Shown here: positions 9,432 to 18,250 of the stretch, one piece after another
Position numbering within the stretch: the stretch's first letter is position 1
Layout of the letters: every line of letters begins with the position of its first letter
Source of the DNA: Deinococcales bacterium
GTDB taxonomy: Bacteria > Deinococcota > Deinococci > Deinococcales > JAAFIG01
Assembly (NCBI GenBank): GCA_025352125.1
Contig: JANXTZ010000033.1
Coordinates: forward strand, 33,481-97,480
Direction of reading: 5' to 3'
DNA length: 64,000 bases
The notes under the pieces: generated by a model
Told to the model about the DNA's origin: nothing
Database searches by the model: none
What the model saw: the letters and a program-made list of their open reading frames with translations, nothing else
Program-made: the position numbers and the translations under genes

Positions 9432-10679
9432 ATGACGTTTCTCGAGCTTCAACACAAACTTCTTGCAGAATTGCACCTCATGGCTGGTAAAGCTGGGGTC
9501 GAAAATCCCAAAGAACTCAGTCGGGATGCGCTCGTGCTGGCAATCCTGGCTAAAAATGCGGAGGGCGACGGGCAATCGTTGGCACAGGGTTATCTCGAGA
9601 TTTCGGAGGATGGTTACGGGTTCTTGCAAGATTCGCTGTTGACGCCTGAATCGCGCAGCGTGATCGTGTCGGCGGGTTTAATCAAAGAATTTCAACTTCG
9701 GACGGGCGATTTTATTGTTGGCACGGCACGTCCGAGCCGTGAAAATGAGCGGTTCAACGCCATGACCAAAATCGAGGCGGTCAACTCGCAAGACCCGACC
9801 AACGCGGTTTCTAGACCAAAATTCGACGACCTGACCCCAGAGCATCCAGACACCCAAATCAGGCTTGAGACGCTGCCAGACGTGCTCTCGACTCGGGTGG
9901 TCGATTTGCTTGCACCAATCGGTCGTGGGCAGCGCGGTTTGATCGTTGCACCGCCAAAAGCGGGTAAAACCACGCTGTTAAAACGCATTGCCAACGCAAT
10001 CACCGCCAACGAACCCGAAATCAAAGTGATTGTGCTGCTGGTCGACGAGCGCCCCGAAGAGGTCACCGATTTCCGTGAGAGCGTCACGGGCGCGGAAGTG
10101 ATCGCCTCCACCTTTGACGAACCGCCCGCCAACCACGTGCGGGTTGCCGAATTCGCCCACGAACGGGCGCGGCGCATCGTCGAGGAGGGCGGACACGTGG
10201 TGATTCTCTTGGACAGCATCACCCGTCTGGCTCGAGCCAACAACTTGGTGACGCCAGCCACGGGTCGCACGCTTTCGGGTGGTTTGGACTCCAATGCACT
10301 GTACTGGCCCAAACGTTTTCTCGGTGCAGCCCGCAACATTCGCGGCGGTGGTTCACTGACCATTCTGGCAACAGCCTTGGTCGAGACAGGTTCGAGGATG
10401 GACGACGTGATTTTCGAGGAGTTCAAAGGCACGGGCAACATGGAGTTGCACCTCTCGAGGCGACTCGAGGAGCGCCGTATTTTTCCTGCCATCGATATTC
10501 TGAAATCGGGTACGCGCCGTGAGGAGCTGCTGCTGGGCGATGAGACCCTGCACAAGATGTGGTTGCTCAGGAAAGTCATCTCGGACATGGACCCAGCCGA
10601 GGCGATGGAAATGCTGTTGCAGCGTCTTGGACGTTCCAAATCCAACAAAGAGTTTCTGTCCACCCTGGCAGCCGGTTAA
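9432..10679 (+). CDS. rho: Transcription termination factor Rho
   Basis: Hexameric RNA-dependent ATPase that terminates transcription. In order it has an N-terminal three-helix Rho domain, the RNA-binding cold-shock-like domain (GYGFLQD) and the RecA-like motor with P-loop PPKAGKTTLLKRIAN. The Walker B region is HVVILLDSITRLARA and the C-terminal R-loop region GTRREELLLG. Length is 415 residues from ATG 9432. An in-frame GTG at 9420 would add four residues; I prefer 9432 because TACTGT (9417-9422) sits 9 nt upstream as a possible leaderless -10. Confidence 0.97.
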   Translation: MTFLELQHKLLAELHLMAGKAGVENPKELSRDALVLAILAKNAEGDGQSLAQGYLEISEDGYGFLQDSLLTPESRSVIVSAGLIKEFQLRTGDFIVGTARPSRENERFNAMTKIEAVNSQDPTNAVSRPKFDDLTPEHPDTQIRLETLPDVLSTRVVDLLAPIGRGQRGLIVAPPKAGKTTLLKRIANAITANEPEIKVIVLLVDERPEEVTDFRESVTGAEVIASTFDEPPANHVRVAEFAHERARRIVEEGGHVVILLDSITRLARANNLVTPATGRTLSGGLDSNALYWPKRFLGAARNIRGGGSLTILATALVETGSRMDDVIFEEFKGTGNMELHLSRRLEERRIFPAIDILKSGTRREELLLGDETLHKMWLLRKVISDMDPAEAMEMLLQRLGRSKSNKEFLSTLAAG

Positions 10680-10782
10680 AAAATTTGACTTTAGCGGTCT
10701 TCAAAACTTAGAGTTGCTGAGATTTTCACCCAAATCAAATGTTTAACTCGAAAGGGAACCTAAACATGCCCCAAGGAATCAA

Positions 10783-12087
10783 ATGAACGCGATTCACAAA
10801 GCTATACTTGCGCTGGTCACAACAGGTTTTTCGTTCGCGCAGGCGGCAAGTTTTCAAACCCCAACCGGTTTTCAGCTCAGCAATTACGTCTGGGCACTCG
10901 TGCCAGCCCAAGCCAGCAAAACCGTGACGCTCGAGCGACCAAGCCTCACCAAAGCCGTGGTTTACACCAGAGTTCGTATCGGGGACACGCTCTCGAAGAT
11001 TGCAAATCGTTTTGATGTCTCAAATCGAGCGATCAAACTCGAGAACGCGATGCGCCAAGACCAATTGCGTCCTGGGGCAACCCTAAAAATTCCGATTTTT
11101 GAAGCAACCAAGGTTCAAACCCGAGTCTCGAAATTACCGCCAGGAGTTGTCAAACACACGGTTCGTCGCGGTGAGGCGTTCAGTATGATTCACAACCGTT
11201 TTGGCGTCAGCAGCGTGGATTTGATCGGCGCGAACCCTGACCTGCGCAGCCTCGATCAGATTCGGGTCGGGCAGGTGCTACTGATTCCGACCAATGGCGG
11301 CGGGGTTTTGCTGGCGCTCAAATCGGGTCAATTGCCGCTCGAGCTTGCCGACCAGTACGGTGTGGACGCCCTGGCGATGACCCAAATCAACACGCTGGAT
11401 TACCTGATGAACGCGACCACAGGAGACCGGGTCTTGCTGCCTGGAATCACCCCGCAAAATGCGCTCAAGCGCCTCGAGCAACGTCGAGCTGCCGAACTCG
11501 AGATCAGGCAGCAACTGGCGTTCGAGTACGCCAAAGAGCGCGAGATTCTGGCAAGACAGCACATTCGTGAGGCTCGAGCCAAACTGGCAGAACAAGCCAG
11601 CCAAACCAAAGCCCAAGGCAGAATTCTTGCCAGGGCGCAAATCAGCACCCCAGCGCGGGTACAACGGGTGAAAGCCCAACCCGAATTCCATCCCACGCCG
11701 AGTTACGGCGGCGGTTATATCTGGCCCCTTCAAGGTTCAATCACCTCGGGCTTTGGACGGCGCGGATTTTGGATTGGCTCGAGCAACTTTCACACCGGTT
11801 TGGACATTGCTGCGGGTTACGGCGCTCCGATTCGTGCGGCGCACACGGGAACAATCATCGAGGCGGGCTATGGTTATTTTGGTCTGAACATTCGGATTGC
11901 GGTTGGAAACGGTGTGGTCAACATTTATGGTCACATGAGCCGAATCGCGGTGGGGGCTGGGGCTGTGGTGGCTCGAGGGCAAATTATTGGTTACGAGGGT
12001 TGTTCTGGGATTTGCACCGGTCCACATTTGCATTTTGAGGTGCAACGTTACGGAACGCCAATCAATCCTCTGGTTTACCTGCCCTAA
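10783..12087 (+). CDS. Secreted LysM / M23 peptidase (murein hydrolase)
   Basis: This 434-residue exported protein has a signal peptide (residues 1-22, ending AQAA). Two clear LysM modules (about 62-105 and 126-170) and probably a degenerate third (174-222) follow, then a charged Arg/Glu/Ala-rich helix (about 230-285). A C-terminal M23 LytM domain carries the zinc motifs HTGLD and HLHFEV. It should bind and cut peptidoglycan during growth or division. The Shine-Dalgarno AAGGA is close to ATG 10783. It ends at a strong terminator. Confidence 0.92.
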   Translation: MNAIHKAILALVTTGFSFAQAASFQTPTGFQLSNYVWALVPAQASKTVTLERPSLTKAVVYTRVRIGDTLSKIANRFDVSNRAIKLENAMRQDQLRPGATLKIPIFEATKVQTRVSKLPPGVVKHTVRRGEAFSMIHNRFGVSSVDLIGANPDLRSLDQIRVGQVLLIPTNGGGVLLALKSGQLPLELADQYGVDALAMTQINTLDYLMNATTGDRVLLPGITPQNALKRLEQRRAAELEIRQQLAFEYAKEREILARQHIREARAKLAEQASQTKAQGRILARAQISTPARVQRVKAQPEFHPTPSYGGGYIWPLQGSITSGFGRRGFWIGSSNFHTGLDIAAGYGAPIRAAHTGTIIEAGYGYFGLNIRIAVGNGVVNIYGHMSRIAVGAGAVVARGQIIGYEGCSGICTGPHLHFEVQRYGTPINPLVYLP

Positions 12088-12141
12088 AGTATGGCGTGCG
12101 TCGGCATTATTTGTAAATCATGATAAAACCCACAAGGGAGA

Positions 12142-12173
12142 AGAGGCTTTTTACCAAGCCTCTCGTTTTTTTT
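12142..12173 (+). terminator. Intrinsic terminator after LysM-M23 gene
   Basis: AGAGGCTT (12142-12149) pairs with AAGCCTCT (12156-12163), loop 6 nt, followed by CG and eight or more T. It directly abuts the promoter of the response regulator. Confidence 0.85.
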
Positions 12174-12191
12174 GCGTTAGCCTGAAAGTGC

Positions 12192-12605
12192 ATGAATGAA
12201 TTCGCCAAGCCCGAGAAAAACCAGAAACTGGTGTTGATCGTGGACGATGACCCAACGGTGCGTGAATCGCTCGAGTTGATGGTTTCCCAAGCCGGCTACC
12301 GTGTGCAAACCGCCGCCAGCGGCGTTGAGGGCATCAGCCTCGCCTGGGGTGAAGAAAAACCTTTCGCCATAATTTTTGACATCATGATGAGCGACATGGA
12401 CGGTTTTGACATGGCAGGGCAGTTGTTCCATGCCGAAAAAACCAAAGGTGTGCCGCTGATTTTGCTGACCACCCCGAGCGGCTTGAAAGACCGTCGCAAG
12501 GGGGCGCGAAACAACATGAACTTCATCACCAAGCCCTTTCGCCCGTCTCAACTGCTGGGCTTGCTCGAGAATTTCAAGAATCCAACGATTGAAAGCGCTG
12601 CCTAA
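12192..12605 (+). CDS. Single-domain response regulator (CheY-like receiver)
   Basis: The 137-residue receiver has no output domain. Acidic residues Asp18-Asp20 (VDDD), phospho-acceptor Asp63 (IIFDIMM), the Thr93/Thr94 switch (LLTT) and Lys114 (ITKPF) are all present, so it should be phosphorylatable. No histidine kinase lies nearby. Its partner is unknown; motility, pilus or diguanylate systems commonly use such proteins. TAGCCT at 12178-12183 lies 8 nt before ATG 12192, a leaderless promoter sitting on the T-tract of the previous terminator. Confidence 0.92.
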   Translation: MNEFAKPEKNQKLVLIVDDDPTVRESLELMVSQAGYRVQTAASGVEGISLAWGEEKPFAIIFDIMMSDMDGFDMAGQLFHAEKTKGVPLILLTTPSGLKDRRKGARNNMNFITKPFRPSQLLGLLENFKNPTIESAA

Positions 12606-12623
12606 TTCAAAATTCAAATTTAC

Positions 12624-12655
12624 AATCACGGCGCAACTCAAGCCGTGATTTTTTA
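12624..12655 (+). terminator. Intrinsic terminator after response regulator
   Basis: AATCACGGC (12624-12632) and GCCGTGATT (12642-12650) form a 9-bp stem followed by TTTTATT. Confidence 0.85.
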
Positions 12656-12685
12656 TTGTCACCCGCAAATTGTATAAACTAAGGC

Positions 12686-13630
12686 GTGCTTGATTCTGCC
12701 GAACGTTTTGACCTTGACACCACCCACCTTGCCCAAACGCTCGAGGCTTTGCCACGGTCTTATGCTGGACCCACAAAGGTTCTGGCTGCACCTTACGGCA
12801 TCATTGGCTTCGGCGAGGGTGCCTGGGCGGCAGAGGTTGCCCGAGATTGGATTGACGCCTCGATGGTGGCTGGCGGCACGCAATTTGTCCTGCTGGGTGG
12901 CTTGGACTTTGGCGAAGCCGATTCGGGCATGATTTTAGCCGAGGCTGCGGGTGCAACCCTGTACCGTATGGGCATTGGTTTAAAAGCAACTCGAGCCACC
13001 CGCGACGAAAAGGGTTTGACCCTCAAATTCACCGACCCGCTTGCCGATCTCGAGCATTTGATCCCAATCTCACCATTCTCGAGTTACACGTACTTGCAGG
13101 CGCTTTGTTATGCCTGTGATCGTGCCAGCAGCGCCGAGGCTGCCGAGGTTGTGCTCGAGGATTTGCGCGAAACGTGCAATACCGAAGTTCATTCGGACAC
13201 CAACCCCGCCAAGCAACTGGCTTGGAAACTCTGGACGCGCACACCAATATTGCTGGCTGGGACGCCATTTCAAAGCCAAATCTGGGCTTGGCAACTCATG
13301 CTCTCGCGCCTTGGAAAGTCGATGAGCATTCCAATTGAACGCAATCCCTTAACCATTGTTGCCAGTGGTTTTGAAGCCCGCCACGAAACGGGCGATTCTT
13401 TGGTGGCACTGCTGCTCGGCGGCAGCGACGAAGCCTTGGAATTTATGCAAGAAGTTCTTGAATCTCGAGTTTCCGAGGTGATTCAGGTGCCGGCACCAAG
13501 CACCGAACTGTACGCCCAACAATTGGGATTGTGGTATTTCGGGGCGTGGGTCAGTTATTACCTGGCACTGCTGTACGGGACTGACCCCAAAGATTCTGCC
13601 GCCTTAAATGAATTGCGGAACAATCAATGA
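12686..13630 (+). CDS. SIS-domain protein, phosphoglucose/phosphomannose isomerase-like
   Basis: This 314-residue protein shows the tandem SIS-fold layout of the bifunctional PGI/PMI family, with a C-terminal part (NPAKQLAWKLWTRTPILLAG onwards) typical of that family's second domain. A Thermus 'glucose-6-phosphate isomerase-like' protein is the relative I recall. The active-site residues of the archaeal enzyme are not obvious, so sugar phosphate isomerisation is likely but unproven. The start is GTG 12686: TATAAACT (12673-12680) lies 5 nt upstream, so the mRNA is probably leaderless. The stop overlaps the next gene by ATGA, indicating translational coupling to the HtrA protease. Confidence 0.65.
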   Translation: MLDSAERFDLDTTHLAQTLEALPRSYAGPTKVLAAPYGIIGFGEGAWAAEVARDWIDASMVAGGTQFVLLGGLDFGEADSGMILAEAAGATLYRMGIGLKATRATRDEKGLTLKFTDPLADLEHLIPISPFSSYTYLQALCYACDRASSAEAAEVVLEDLRETCNTEVHSDTNPAKQLAWKLWTRTPILLAGTPFQSQIWAWQLMLSRLGKSMSIPIERNPLTIVASGFEARHETGDSLVALLLGGSDEALEFMQEVLESRVSEVIQVPAPSTELYAQQLGLWYFGAWVSYYLALLYGTDPKDSAALNELRNNQ

Positions 13631-14619
13631 AACCGCTTTGGGCGCTTGCCATTCTTGGGGTGATGCTTGGTTTGGGATCAATTTTCTTGAGTTTAAATCC
13701 ATCCTTCAGAACAGCCTCAAACGCTCAAATGGCAACCTCGAGTTCACTGACCGTCCCTGAAATCTACAAACGCGCCAAACCCGCCGTCATGACCGTCAGA
13801 ACCGATCTGGCACGCCTCGATGACCTGGAGGCTCGAGGGGTCGGCACGGCATTTCACATTGGAGATGGCTATTTTGTCACCAGCGCCCACGTCATTGCCG
13901 GTGCGCGAGAGGTGATGCTCGAGGATTCCAACCGTACCCTCGAGAAACCTGATCAAAAAGCCAAAATTGCACAAGTGATTGGCAGTGACACGCTGACCGA
14001 CATCGCGGTGCTCAAAATCGGTGCTCCAAGCACCGTCCTAGAGTGGGCATCTGAAATCCCAGACATTGGCGCGAGCGTCTACGCCATTGGCAATCCATTT
14101 GGACGCGCCCCAGGGTCATTCTCGAGCGGCATTGTATCGGGACGAGAACGGGTTTTTAGCGCCGAGGGATTGACCCTTGTGCATTTGTTGCAAACCGATA
14201 CCGCCATCAATCCAGGGAACTCGGGAGGACCTTTGCTGAACGCTCAAGGGCAAGTTGTGGGCATTAACGCTGCCATTATTGGCGGGGCAGGCTCGAGTGC
14301 CGGTGTGGGCTTTGTCGTGCCGTTTACGGTGGCACAACGAATCGCTGCGGAACTCATCAAAAACGGTAAGGTCAAACATGCCACGCTCGGGGTGACCGGC
14401 AATAATGACCTGCCCGCCAAAATCGAAACCGTACTGCCAGGCTCGAGCGCCGAACGTGCAGGCATCAAAACACGCGACCTGATTTTATCGGTTGACGGTA
14501 TGCCGCTCGAGAATTTTGCCGAACTTGCCGCCCTCATTGCCCACGCCAGTCCAAACAGCAGCCTCAAACTCGAGATTTTGCGTGACGGAAAGAAACAAAC
14601 CATCACATTGCAACTGTGA
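13627..14619 (+). CDS. HtrA/DegP-type membrane-anchored serine protease with PDZ domain
   Basis: The 330-residue protein starts with an uncleaved signal anchor (residues 5-25). A trypsin-like domain follows with the full triad: His in TSAHVIAG, Asp in LTDIAVLK and Ser in NPGNSGGPL. One PDZ domain (about residues 245-330, GSSAERAGIKTRDLIL) completes it. It would degrade misfolded envelope proteins outside the membrane. The start overlaps the stop of the SIS gene (ATGA at 13627-13630). Confidence 0.94.
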   Translation: MKPLWALAILGVMLGLGSIFLSLNPSFRTASNAQMATSSSLTVPEIYKRAKPAVMTVRTDLARLDDLEARGVGTAFHIGDGYFVTSAHVIAGAREVMLEDSNRTLEKPDQKAKIAQVIGSDTLTDIAVLKIGAPSTVLEWASEIPDIGASVYAIGNPFGRAPGSFSSGIVSGRERVFSAEGLTLVHLLQTDTAINPGNSGGPLLNAQGQVVGINAAIIGGAGSSAGVGFVVPFTVAQRIAAELIKNGKVKHATLGVTGNNDLPAKIETVLPGSSAERAGIKTRDLILSVDGMPLENFAELAALIAHASPNSSLKLEILRDGKKQTITLQL

Positions 14620-14645
14620 AGCCCAAAATAAACTAGAATGCGTTT

Positions 14646-15020
14646 ATGGATGACAGCATCGCCCTGAAAGCCTTGATCGAAGAGATCGTCAAACGAGCCA
14701 TCGTGCCGCTCGAGACTGAAATCAAAACCTTGCGCACCGAGCTTGAAGCCATGAAACAAACAGGCGTTCGGGTCTATGATGACCGACATAAAATTGAAGG
14801 TGGCACGATCATCGCCAAACCAGGACTCGAGCAACTCGAGATTGACATTGTCGAACCGCCGCTTACGCCCAATCTTCCCGTTGTCAACGAAATTCCAGCC
14901 GAACGCACCGACTTTGCCAGGTTTTTGCAGCGCGGCTTGGAACAAGAAAAAGAGACGTACAGGGAAGAAAAGCCGCTGGAGAGCCAAAAGAAAAAAGGTT
15001 GGAATCCGTTTAAACGTTGA
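14646..15020 (+). CDS. Hypothetical coiled-coil protein
   Basis: I do not recognise this 124-residue protein. Residues 5-40 look like an amphipathic coiled coil (EEIVKRAIVPLETEIKTLR). A Pro/Glu-rich middle and a very basic C-terminus (KKKGWNPFKR) follow. It is cytosolic, with no signal peptide or membrane segment. TAGAAT at 14634-14639 is 6 nt before ATG 14646, a clear leaderless promoter, which supports the gene being real despite lack of homology. Confidence 0.6.
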   Translation: MDDSIALKALIEEIVKRAIVPLETEIKTLRTELEAMKQTGVRVYDDRHKIEGGTIIAKPGLEQLEIDIVEPPLTPNLPVVNEIPAERTDFARFLQRGLEQEKETYREEKPLESQKKKGWNPFKR

Positions 15021-15155
15021 TGGATTCTCGAGATTTGATTGGGATAAAATCTGTTGTCAAACTCGAGAAATCGCGTCCAGAGGGACGTGACGCGTCTCGT
15101 CCGTACCAAGTTTTGTCAAATCGCAGGTTGATTTCCAATCGAAACCCGAACGTGC

Positions 15156-15202
15156 TATCCTGAAATCCCGGAGGGGCTGATGCCCGCCGGATTTTCTTTT
15201 TT
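15156..15202 (+). promoter_or_regulatory. pyrG leader: promoter followed at once by terminator-like hairpin
   Basis: A -10 TATCCT (15156-15161, possible -35 TTTCCA at 15132-15137) is followed within 6 nt by a GC-rich hairpin at 15168-15190. CCGGAGGGGC pairs imperfectly with GCCCGCCGG. The hairpin is followed by ATTTTCTTTTTT (15191-15202). The hairpin would begin at or next to the transcription start. Premature termination in the pyrG leader is known in Gram-positive bacteria (CTP-sensing by reiterative transcription). Here the mechanism is only inferred; the hairpin could instead end the upstream gene. Confidence 0.5.
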
Positions 15203-15264
15203 CGCCACTTTCAAAATCTCGAGCAGCCAAAAAATAGGTGTGGCTCGAGTAAAGGATGTTTTTG

Positions 15265-16911
15265 ATGAAATACATTTTTGTCACCGGTGGTGTGGTTTCA
15301 AGCCTTGGAAAAGGCGTCGTCACCTCGAGTTTGGGCGCATTGCTTCGCGCCCGAGGACACCGCGTTGCCGCCGTTAAAATTGACCCGTACATCAACCTTG
15401 ATGCTGGCACGATGCGCCCTTACGAGCACGGCGAGGTCTTCGTGACCGCCGATGGCGCTGAAACCGATCTTGACCTCGGCAATTACGAACGATTCATGGA
15501 CATCGAAGTCAAACGCGCCAGCAACATCACCACGGGTCAAGTCTACAAATCGGTGATCGAAAAAGAACGCGCCGGCGAGTACCTATCGCAAACCGTGCAA
15601 GTCATTCCGCACATCACCGACGAAATCAAAGACCGCATCAGGCGCGTGGCACTCGAGGTTCAAGCCGACATTTGCGTGATCGAAGTCGGCGGCACGGTCG
15701 GCGACATCGAAAGCCTGCCGTTCCTCGAGGCAATCCGCACCATGCGTTTCGATGAGGGCTACGAAAACACCGCCTACATTCATTTGACGCTCGCACCCAC
15801 CGTCTCTGGCGGCGAGGTCAAGACCAAACCAACCCAGCACAGCGTTTCGGCGTTGCGCGGTGTCGGCATCACCCCAGATTTTGTCATGGTGCGCAGCAAA
15901 ACCCCGCTCGAGGATGACGTGCGCCGCAAGATTGCGCTGTTTACCAGCGTTGACCCTGAAAGCGTCTTCTCGAGTTTTGATGTCGAATATTTGTACGAAG
16001 TGCCACTCGCGCTTGAGGCTCAAGGCTTGGGACGCGCCGTCGAAAAGCGCTTGAAACTCGAGAAAATCCCGCCTAGTCTGTCGTTCTGGCACGACGCGAT
16101 CAAGAAACTCAAAGACCCAGCCTTTGAAGTCAACATTGCCTTCGTCGGCAAGTACGTGGCAATGGGCGATGCCTACATCAGCATTCTTGAGGCGTTCCGT
16201 CACGCGGGGATTTATCACAATTCTAGGGTCAATATCAATTGGGTCAATGCCGAGGAACTCGAGCCTGAAAACGTCAATGCCGCTTTTGCTGGCACGGACG
16301 GCATTCTGGTTGGTCCTGGCTTTGGGCATCGCGGCATCGAGGGCAAGATTCTGGCAGCCAAATACGCCAGGGAGAACAAAATTCCGTACTTTGGCATTTG
16401 CTTGGGCTTACAAATTGCCGTGATCGAATTTGCCCGTCATCAAGCCAAATTCGAGGGAGCGAACAGCACCGAATTTGACGAGTACAGCAAACACCCCGTC
16501 ATCGGAATTATGCCAGAACAACTTGAGGTCGCAGGCATGGGCGGCACGATGCGCCTCGGCGACTGGAGTATGCAGATCGTTCCAGGCACGCTGCTCGAGC
16601 GGGTTTACGGCTCTAAGGACGTGCTCGAGCGTCACCGTCACCGTTACGAGGTCAACCCCGCTTACGTCGAAACCTTGAAAGAGGCTGGACTGGTGGTTTC
16701 TGGCGTGACCAAAGGCAAACTCGAACGCGGTGCTGGATTGGTTGAGGCGATTGAACTTGCCGATCATCCGTTCTTCTTGGGATTGCAGGCGCACCCAGAA
16801 TTCAAGTCTCGCCCGATGCGCCCAAGCCCACCGTTCAAGGCATTTGTGGGTGCGGCGCTCGAGTTTAAAGGGATTAAAACCCAACTTGAACGCAACACTG
16901 AAAGCGTTTAA
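15265..16911 (+). CDS. pyrG: CTP synthase
   Basis: This 548-residue enzyme converts UTP, ATP and glutamine to CTP, the last step of pyrimidine nucleotide synthesis. The synthetase domain begins MKYIFVTGGVVSSLGKG. The C-terminal class I glutaminase domain (about 290-535) has nucleophile Cys in FGICLGLQ and the His/Glu pair in HPEFKSRP. Start 15265 is chosen over an in-frame ATG at 15256 because family members begin at this Met and AAAGGA (15251-15256) is well spaced for it. Its leader holds a possible attenuator. Confidence 0.97.
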   Translation: MKYIFVTGGVVSSLGKGVVTSSLGALLRARGHRVAAVKIDPYINLDAGTMRPYEHGEVFVTADGAETDLDLGNYERFMDIEVKRASNITTGQVYKSVIEKERAGEYLSQTVQVIPHITDEIKDRIRRVALEVQADICVIEVGGTVGDIESLPFLEAIRTMRFDEGYENTAYIHLTLAPTVSGGEVKTKPTQHSVSALRGVGITPDFVMVRSKTPLEDDVRRKIALFTSVDPESVFSSFDVEYLYEVPLALEAQGLGRAVEKRLKLEKIPPSLSFWHDAIKKLKDPAFEVNIAFVGKYVAMGDAYISILEAFRHAGIYHNSRVNINWVNAEELEPENVNAAFAGTDGILVGPGFGHRGIEGKILAAKYARENKIPYFGICLGLQIAVIEFARHQAKFEGANSTEFDEYSKHPVIGIMPEQLEVAGMGGTMRLGDWSMQIVPGTLLERVYGSKDVLERHRHRYEVNPAYVETLKEAGLVVSGVTKGKLERGAGLVEAIELADHPFFLGLQAHPEFKSRPMRPSPPFKAFVGAALEFKGIKTQLERNTESV

Positions 16912-16914
16912 TTG

Positions 16915-17802
16915 ATGCTCGAGATTCGCAAGTTTGAAATTGACGACATTGCGTATTTGTGGCGAACCATGAATGTATTTCTGAGGGATCAACGTGTCCT
17001 TGGATATCGTCCAGTGATTGCTACAGATCATAACCAAGATTTAATCCGAGATCGATTGACCGCAATTCTTGATGGGCAGTTTGTCGGATTCTCGCAATTT
17101 TGGGAATTGAACAACAAATGTTTTGTGTCATTGGGTGTTTTGCCCGAAGCTCGATCACACGTCACCGAAGACGATTTGCTAGAAAAAATGGTTACGCAAG
17201 TCCAAAACATGAATCTTGAAATAAGTCAGAAGTTTTCATTTCAAGAAATAAAAATCAAAAACAAAGCGGCGCTCTCGAGGCTGGAAGAGCAAGACTTTCA
17301 ACCATTTCTATTTCAAGAACTCGAGCAACGTTTAAAGCTTAAAAACATCAGATTCGCAACCCTTTGCGATTTTTCAGACACACCCGAAACTCGAGAAAAC
17401 CTGTACAACCTAGTGCGTCAGAGTGTTGAAGACGACACAGGCTTTGAAGGCGAATTTGAAACGTTAGAGCAATTCAACGATTTCATCTGGAAAATTTACT
17501 GGGATGCTCGACAACATTGGATTCTGGCTGTTGACGGCTCGAAATTTGTAGCAATGGCGGGAGCTACACCAAGAGATTCTGAAACTTGGCACGCGCACTT
17601 AACAGGTGTGACCAGAAGCCACCGAGGACGAGGTTTAGCCCAAGTTGTCAAAGCCAAAAGCACACAATTGGCTCGAGATTCGGGCGCAAAATATATTGAA
17701 ACCAGCAACGATGCCAACAACGTCGCCATGCTTGCAGTAAATCGCAAAATTGGTTTTGTTCACGTTGGAGATCGGTATTTGCTTGAGACAGTTGTTGATT
17801 GA
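16915..17802 (+). CDS. GNAT family N-acetyltransferase (tandem domains)
   Basis: This 295-residue protein appears to carry two GNAT folds. The N-terminal one (about 1-145) is degenerate. The C-terminal one (about 150-295) has the acetyl-CoA loop RSHRGRGLAQ and the following NDANNVAMLAVNRKIGF typical of motif B. The layout recalls mycothiol-synthase-like tandem acetyltransferases; the substrate is unknown. The start is 3 nt after the pyrG stop, so it may be co-transcribed. Base composition is more AT-rich than pyrG, suggesting later acquisition. Confidence 0.8.
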   Translation: MLEIRKFEIDDIAYLWRTMNVFLRDQRVLGYRPVIATDHNQDLIRDRLTAILDGQFVGFSQFWELNNKCFVSLGVLPEARSHVTEDDLLEKMVTQVQNMNLEISQKFSFQEIKIKNKAALSRLEEQDFQPFLFQELEQRLKLKNIRFATLCDFSDTPETRENLYNLVRQSVEDDTGFEGEFETLEQFNDFIWKIYWDARQHWILAVDGSKFVAMAGATPRDSETWHAHLTGVTRSHRGRGLAQVVKAKSTQLARDSGAKYIETSNDANNVAMLAVNRKIGFVHVGDRYLLETVVD

Positions 17803-17844
17803 TTCTGGTTCTCGATACTCAGGATTTGAGCTTTCTAATCGCTG

Positions 17845-17882
17845 TTGAATTCTTCGCCGAATTCAGGGTATAATTCGGCGAA
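17845..17882 (+). promoter_or_regulatory. Leaderless promoter and palindromic operator of the toxin-antitoxin pair
   Basis: TTGAAT (17845-17850), an 18-bp spacer and TATAAT (17869-17874) form a near-consensus promoter 7 nt before the toxin ATG. An 11-bp perfect inverted repeat, TTCGCCGAATT (17853-17863) and AATTCGGCGAA (17872-17882), brackets the -10 and overlaps the start codon. This placement suits autorepression. Confidence 0.75.
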
Positions 17883-18250
17883 TGCCGCAGGCGTACCGTG
17901 TTGTCTTCGCCCGAAATTTTCAAGTTTGCCTCGGATTTATTCCAGTCAAACATCATCCTCTCATTCGAGATGCGATTCTCAAGCAATTGCTTTTCACCCC
18001 AACCCTTTTGACACGTAACCGCAAACAACTCGATCCAGAAATTTATGGTGCTACTTGGGAACTTCGTTGTGGTCCTCGCAATTGTTACCGTGTTTTGTAC
18101 GATGTCGTTCAACTTGAACATGTCGAAACCGTCCAAGGGAATGACAACGAACCCGATGAAGTACGTATCTTGTTAATTGGTGAAAAGATTGGCGAGCGGT
18201 TGATCATTGCAGGAAAGGTGGTAAATGATGAAACTGATTTCGATTTCTGA
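17882..18250 (+). CDS. RelE/ParE-superfamily toxin-like protein
   Basis: This 122-residue basic protein has a RelE/ParE-like C-terminal half: GATWELRCGPRNCYRVLYDV followed by beta strands (VRILLIGEKIGERLIIAGK). Pairing with a Phd/YefM antitoxin immediately downstream supports a type II toxin, probably an mRNA interferase or gyrase poison. Toxin-first order is the reverse of the common arrangement. The gene overlaps the antitoxin by 23 bp. Low CTCGAG content marks it as a probable transferred module. Confidence 0.75.
   Translation: MPQAYRVVFARNFQVCLGFIPVKHHPLIRDAILKQLLFTPTLLTRNRKQLDPEIYGATWELRCGPRNCYRVLYDVVQLEHVETVQGNDNEPDEVRILLIGEKIGERLIIAGKVVNDETDFDF

Noticed and set aside
9692..10663. A 323-codon frame antisense to rho.
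   Set aside because: Ser/Arg-rich mirror translation of rho, with no independent start signal.
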